A stretch of DNA of 53,795 nucleotides. Source: Bacteroidales bacterium. GTDB lineage: Bacteria; Bacteroidota; Bacteroidia; Bacteroidales; F082. Below are positions 50,276-53,795 of this stretch, in pieces. The stretch's first letter is position 1. Every line of letters starts with the position of its first letter. The position numbers and the translations under genes were made by a program. The stretch lies in NCBI GenBank assembly GCA_017645275.1, contig JAGCPH010000031.1:1-53795 (forward strand). Reading direction: 5' to 3'. The notes beneath the pieces are model-generated. The model was not told where the DNA came from. It made no database searches and saw nothing but the letters and a program-made list of their open reading frames with translations.

Positions 50276-51829
50276 TTATCTCTTGCCTTTCATTATCTCC
50301 ACAAACGGATTATAATAATTCTCACCTTTTGCTGTGACACCTTCGAGACCCTTACCGCCGTTCTTCGGACGTTTCACATCACCGAAGATACCTTTCTCCA
50401 AAGCGGTGAACAAGCCTTCTTTCACGATTTCCTCAAGCAATGCTATAGTGTTGTTTAACACCAACTTAGCACGCTCACGGCAGATGCCGCCTTCTTTGAA
50501 CTCCATCTCCTCGCCTATGCTGTGCATGTTGTTGAAGATGTATTTTGCGTTCTCGATTGAGAGGTAACGGTCACTCATGAACGGTGTGTGGATTGCCTCG
50601 GTAGGCATACCTAGCAACTGGATTCCCTGGTGTGTCCAGATTCCGATGATGTTGAACAAGGCATCCTGGATATGGCCGCGGAAGATGTTACCTGTCATGA
50701 ACTTGGTCGGAGGCATGTATTTCAAAGTGGCCTTCGGGAAGATCTCACGTGTCATCTGAGCCTGTGCGAGCTCGAGGAGGAAGCCGTTTTCAAGCATCGG
50801 GTCCATCTCGAAAGCGTGACCTAAACCCATCTGCTCTTCTTTCAAACCTGCTGAGAATGCGAGTTGTTCGTTGATAAGGTCTGATGCCAACACGGTATGT
50901 GCTGCCTCCACAGCGTCGGCTGTAGTCAGGTAGTTATCCTCACCGGTATTGATGATGACGCCAGCGAATCCGTTGATGATACGGCTCATGTACTGGTCGA
51001 TCAAAGTACGTTGCATGTTGATATCGCGGAACAAGATGCCGTACAAAGCGTCGTTAAGCATCACGTCGAGGCCTTCAAAAGCACCCATGACAGCGATTTC
51101 TGGCATACAGAGACCTGAGCAGTAGTTACACAGACGGATGTAACGTCCGAGCTCCTCGCCCACTTCATCCAATGCCTTACGCATGATGCGGAAGTTTTCC
51201 TGTGTTGCGAATGTGCCGCCGAAACCTTCTGTTGTAGCACCGTATGGCACGTAGTCGAGCAACGACTGACCGGTAGTACGAATCACAGCGATGACATCCG
51301 CTCCCTGACGAGCACCAGCCTGGGCCTGCACCACGTCCTCGTAGATGTTACCTGTTGCCACAATAATATAAAGGTATGGCTTCGGACCCTCGCCTATGGT
51401 GTTCAGATAATGGTCGCGGCGGTCGTGACGGGCGCGAATCTTGTTCACGTTCTCATCGATGACAGGCTGCAGTGTCTCAGCGATCTTCTTCTGGTCGCGT
51501 GTCACCACCTTGGTGATATCGAGCTTGCCAGCAGCCACCTGCTCAGCAATCTGCTGTGGCTTCAAGCCAGTCTGAATCATAGCGTTAGCGATGAAGAACA
51601 GCACGCCTTCATTCAGCACACCTTTGTCTTTCAGTGTGTCGACCACCACATTCGGCAGCGGCACCTGGTTCTCATCCACGCCGTCGATGCCCATCAAACG
51701 GCTCAAAGTACGCTCCACTGCGACGGTGGTGTACTGTTCAACGAATTCCTGCACCTGGTCGGCAATCTTCTTCGCCAAACCTCTTGCATACTCAACTTTC
51801 GTAAAATCAAGTCCTAATTTGCTTGTCAT
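50276..51829 (-). CDS. kamD: lysine 5,6-aminomutase alpha subunit
   Basis: This 517-aa protein matches the alpha subunit (KamD) of lysine 5,6-aminomutase over its full length, with SKLGLDFTKVEYARGLAKKI, RHDRRDHYLNTIGEGPKPYL, ATGNIYEDVVQAQAGARQGA, DVIAVIRTTGQSLLDYVPYG and LCNYCSGLCMPEIAVMGAFE. The enzyme uses adenosylcobalamin and PLP to move the amino group of beta-lysine or D-lysine in lysine fermentation. The beta subunit (KamE) binds the cobalamin and holds the PLP lysine, yet no kamE or other lysine-degradation gene is present on either side. The closest relation could alternatively be an ornithine aminomutase-like enzyme. Confidence 0.88.
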   Translation of the reverse strand: MTSKLGLDFTKVEYARGLAKKIADQVQEFVEQYTTVAVERTLSRLMGIDGVDENQVPLPNVVVDTLKDKGVLNEGVLFFIANAMIQTGLKPQQIAEQVAAGKLDITKVVTRDQKKIAETLQPVIDENVNKIRARHDRRDHYLNTIGEGPKPYLYIIVATGNIYEDVVQAQAGARQGADVIAVIRTTGQSLLDYVPYGATTEGFGGTFATQENFRIMRKALDEVGEELGRYIRLCNYCSGLCMPEIAVMGAFEGLDVMLNDALYGILFRDINMQRTLIDQYMSRIINGFAGVIINTGEDNYLTTADAVEAAHTVLASDLINEQLAFSAGLKEEQMGLGHAFEMDPMLENGFLLELAQAQMTREIFPKATLKYMPPTKFMTGNIFRGHIQDALFNIIGIWTHQGIQLLGMPTEAIHTPFMSDRYLSIENAKYIFNNMHSIGEEMEFKEGGICRERAKLVLNNTIALLEEIVKEGLFTALEKGIFGDVKRPKNGGKGLEGVTAKGENYYNPFVEIMKGKR

Positions 51830-51870
51830 ATTTTTCGTTTATGTTGTTTAAATAATTGATTTATTGTCTG

Positions 51871-53340
51871 TTAATTCTTTATTATCTGTTTTGTAACCAC
51901 TCCAGAAGGGGTAATCACCTTTAATATATAAGTGCCTGCTTCTTGTGCCGACAGGTCAATCACATTCTCTTTTATTTCTTTCACCAACTGGCCAAGGACA
52001 TTGTAAACCTTCACTTCGGCAACTTCCAAACCGTCTATCGTTACCGTTCCATTTGTTGGATTAGGTGAACAAGATACATTAGAAATAATATCCACTTCCT
52101 CAATAACATCAAAACCGCTGCCGTCGTTTAGGAAAACGTCAAGTCGGGATTTGCCGTTTCTATATGTACGCAAAACAAGCAAGTCGTCCAAACCATCGCT
52201 GTTTATGTCACAAACATCAAATGCGCGAAACATCTCTTCGTCCTCATTTTTGATATTGAAAAGTATCTGACTATCAGGGGCAAATGTACCATTCCCCTCA
52301 ACAATAAGATAATAGCCTGTGAATCCAGTGAAATATTCGAAAACTCCAATTTGAACAATAAAATCGGGATAATCGTCGCCATTGTAATTCATGATTTTCA
52401 AGTTGTCGGCAATGTCCGTATTCGGAGTTATTATGTCATACACATCATAAGAACTCATCAACTCAAAATGCTCTTCCCCTAAATTTTTGTAAACCCTTAA
52501 CTGTGAATAAGGATCAAAAGTATGTGTCCGTGACTCTACCAAATCAAGCAGGCCATCGCCATCTATGTCAATAATGCTTTCTCCAGATGTCACACAACCA
52601 TCCCAAGCGTTCCCCATTTCATACAGTTCTTCCAATCGCGGAGGAAACTCTTCCGAAAAATACAGAATCTGATTACCTTCCCAAATGTCATCATAACCAT
52701 CTTCGTTCAAATCGTTTGTAAATGCAATACCTATTGCTTCTCCATATGCATATTCTGGTGCAAGGAGTCGTCCTTGCCCGTCGTTATACAAACAGCCATA
52801 ACTTTGCATGCCGTTATTCAGATGATTGGTTGAAACGATAACATCTGTATACGCATCGTTGTTGAAATGGCCACTCGTCATTACCAAGAAATATGGATTG
52901 TCCCATATTACATCAGGTTGCGACAGACACACCTCATCATATTGATCAAAATGTCCGTTGCCGTTGTTGTAGTAGGTCCGAAGATAACAAGTATCTTGGC
53001 CGTTAGAAACACCAACATATACAACTATGTCTTTTAACTTATTATTGTCAATGTCTTCCAATAAGAAAAACATTGGTGAACAACCAATTTCATTACTTTC
53101 AGATTCAATAGTTTGCGAAAGTTCCAAATGTCCGATGCCATCATTCATGAAAACGGACATAATATGGTTCCAACCATGAGATACAACCACATCGGAATAT
53201 CCATCGCCATTGACATCTTCAGTTTTGATGCCGTAAGCGTTTGGCAGCAAATCGTATCTTTCTTGGCGCACCTGAGCCTGCATCGTCACATTTCCCATCA
53301 TCAGCAGTGCCAACAGAGCGTAAAACCTAATTATCTTCAT
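51871..53340 (-). CDS. FG-GAP/VCBS-repeat protein with type IX secretion tail
   Basis: This 489-aa protein has a signal peptide (cleavage at TMQAQ, residue about 22) and several FG-GAP/VCBS repeats, each with a calcium-binding-like D-x-N/D-x-D-G stretch (VNGDGYSDVVV, DIDGDGLLDLVE, NEDGYDDIW, NSDGLDDLLVL), forming a beta-propeller. The end holds a type A sorting domain: SPNPTNGTVTIDGLEVAEVK then YNVLGQLVKEI and GTYILKVITPSG. It should be exported by the type IX system and held at the surface. Its ATG overlaps the stop of the KilA-N gene. Function unknown. Confidence 0.87.
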   Translation of the reverse strand: MKIIRFYALLALLMMGNVTMQAQVRQERYDLLPNAYGIKTEDVNGDGYSDVVVSHGWNHIMSVFMNDGIGHLELSQTIESESNEIGCSPMFFLLEDIDNNKLKDIVVYVGVSNGQDTCYLRTYYNNGNGHFDQYDEVCLSQPDVIWDNPYFLVMTSGHFNNDAYTDVIVSTNHLNNGMQSYGCLYNDGQGRLLAPEYAYGEAIGIAFTNDLNEDGYDDIWEGNQILYFSEEFPPRLEELYEMGNAWDGCVTSGESIIDIDGDGLLDLVESRTHTFDPYSQLRVYKNLGEEHFELMSSYDVYDIITPNTDIADNLKIMNYNGDDYPDFIVQIGVFEYFTGFTGYYLIVEGNGTFAPDSQILFNIKNEDEEMFRAFDVCDINSDGLDDLLVLRTYRNGKSRLDVFLNDGSGFDVIEEVDIISNVSCSPNPTNGTVTIDGLEVAEVKVYNVLGQLVKEIKENVIDLSAQEAGTYILKVITPSGVVTKQIIKN

Positions 53341-53795
53341 TTCAGCATCCTCCTTTCCTCAACTCCCTCCAGTACCTTCATCTGATGAATGGCGATTTTA
53401 TTCAGTTCAATCAGTCTTTCCTGCTGCGTCATACCTTTATTAATAAAGACCGCATTCAGGTTTTCCATGTTCGAGAGACAAATCAGCTGGTTAATGTTGG
53501 CATAAATCAACGAACGATGGTATGCGTCAATCTCTTCAGGAACAAGGTTTTCCTTAATGGCATCAGTATGGATATGATAGTTTATCTTTGCCAATTCACG
53601 CTTCACTGACCAACCAAGTTGCTTTTGCTCTTCTTCTTTGAGGCGTTGGTATTCCTTTACCAATAACAATTGGAATTTTGGGCTTATCCACATTCCAAAA
53701 TGGTATGCAATATCTCTGTGTGCATAGGTACCACCATATCTACCTGTTTTTGCCAATATTCCAACCGCATTTGTTTTTTCAATCCATTGTTTTAC
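53337..53795 (-). CDS. KilA-N domain protein, cut by the window edge
   Basis: The minus-strand frame is open to the window edge (153 codons, starting VKQWIEKTNAVGILAKTGRY), so the start lies outside. The stretch TGRYGGTYAHRDIAYHFGMWISPKFQ is typical of KilA-N DNA-binding domains found in phages and accessory regions; a helical C-terminal domain follows, ending HQMKVLEGVEERRMLK. Its TGA overlaps the ATG of the FG-GAP gene by 4 bp, an odd partner for such a gene. The TTG at 53756 is probably not the true start because the domain continues upstream. Confidence 0.85.
   Translation of the reverse strand, partial: VKQWIEKTNAVGILAKTGRYGGTYAHRDIAYHFGMWISPKFQLLLVKEYQRLKEEEQKQLGWSVKRELAKINYHIHTDAIKENLVPEEIDAYHRSLIYANINQLICLSNMENLNAVFINKGMTQQERLIELNKIAIHQMKVLEGVEERRMLK

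Overview
The window looks like a chromosomal segment of a gut-type Bacteroidota, most likely order Bacteroidales. The signs are: promoters of the Bacteroidota form (TTTG, about 20 nt, TAnnTTTG) in front of many genes; A/T-rich start regions with little Shine-Dalgarno; type IX secretion C-terminal tails; and typical families (TonB receptor with DUF4249, GLPGLI, DUF3078, DUF4293, DUF6175, a Rho with a long disordered insert). No plasmid or phage structural genes, rRNA operon, CRISPR array or transposase was seen.

Layout. 1-2.85 kb: a minus-strand operon of a PfkB-type kinase, an SMR exporter, a lipoprotein with a flavin-reductase-like fold, a small Cys-containing protein and a YjbR protein, ending in a broken copy of the flavin-reductase gene. 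2.86-6.6 kb: tandem terminators, an 82-aa protein with an anchor-like tail, a 947-aa InlB-repeat cell-surface protein, a 90-aa helical protein and, upstream, a highly structured RNA of about 200 nt. 6.8-10.9 kb: an accessory region in which five copies of a promoter-bearing repeat of about 65-70 bp separate an ORF6N/PLD gene, a toxin-antitoxin pair, two tandem copies of an unknown gene and an ORF6N-type remnant. 11-15.8 kb: a PatB-type aminotransferase, a TonB receptor with DUF4249 lipoprotein, tRNA-Tyr and tRNA-Arg. 15.8-26.5 kb: sbcDC; a GH20 hexosaminidase and a PNGase F-like enzyme (N-glycan degradation) with overlapping 3' ends; an S9 peptidase; two tRNA-Leu. 26.8-36.1 kb: housekeeping genes (trmD, rplS, rlmB, rho) with DUF3078, DUF4293, a phosphodiesterase, a shortened M64-like peptidase, an XRE regulator and a Na/Pi transporter. 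36.1-45 kb: a four-gene minus-strand efflux operon in which the RND pump and its TolC-like channel form one reading frame. 45-50.3 kb: two paralogous prolyl oligopeptidases flanking a BASS transporter in one operon. 50.3-53.8 kb: an isolated lysine 5,6-aminomutase alpha subunit, an FG-GAP type IX cargo, and a KilA-N gene cut by the window edge.

The most unusual items are the repeat-separated accessory region with its tandem duplication (flanks more conserved than the genes), the structured RNA beside it, the RND-TolC fusion with an internal signal peptide, and the peptidase-transporter-peptidase operon. All calls come from reading sequence and translations by eye; no database search was run.
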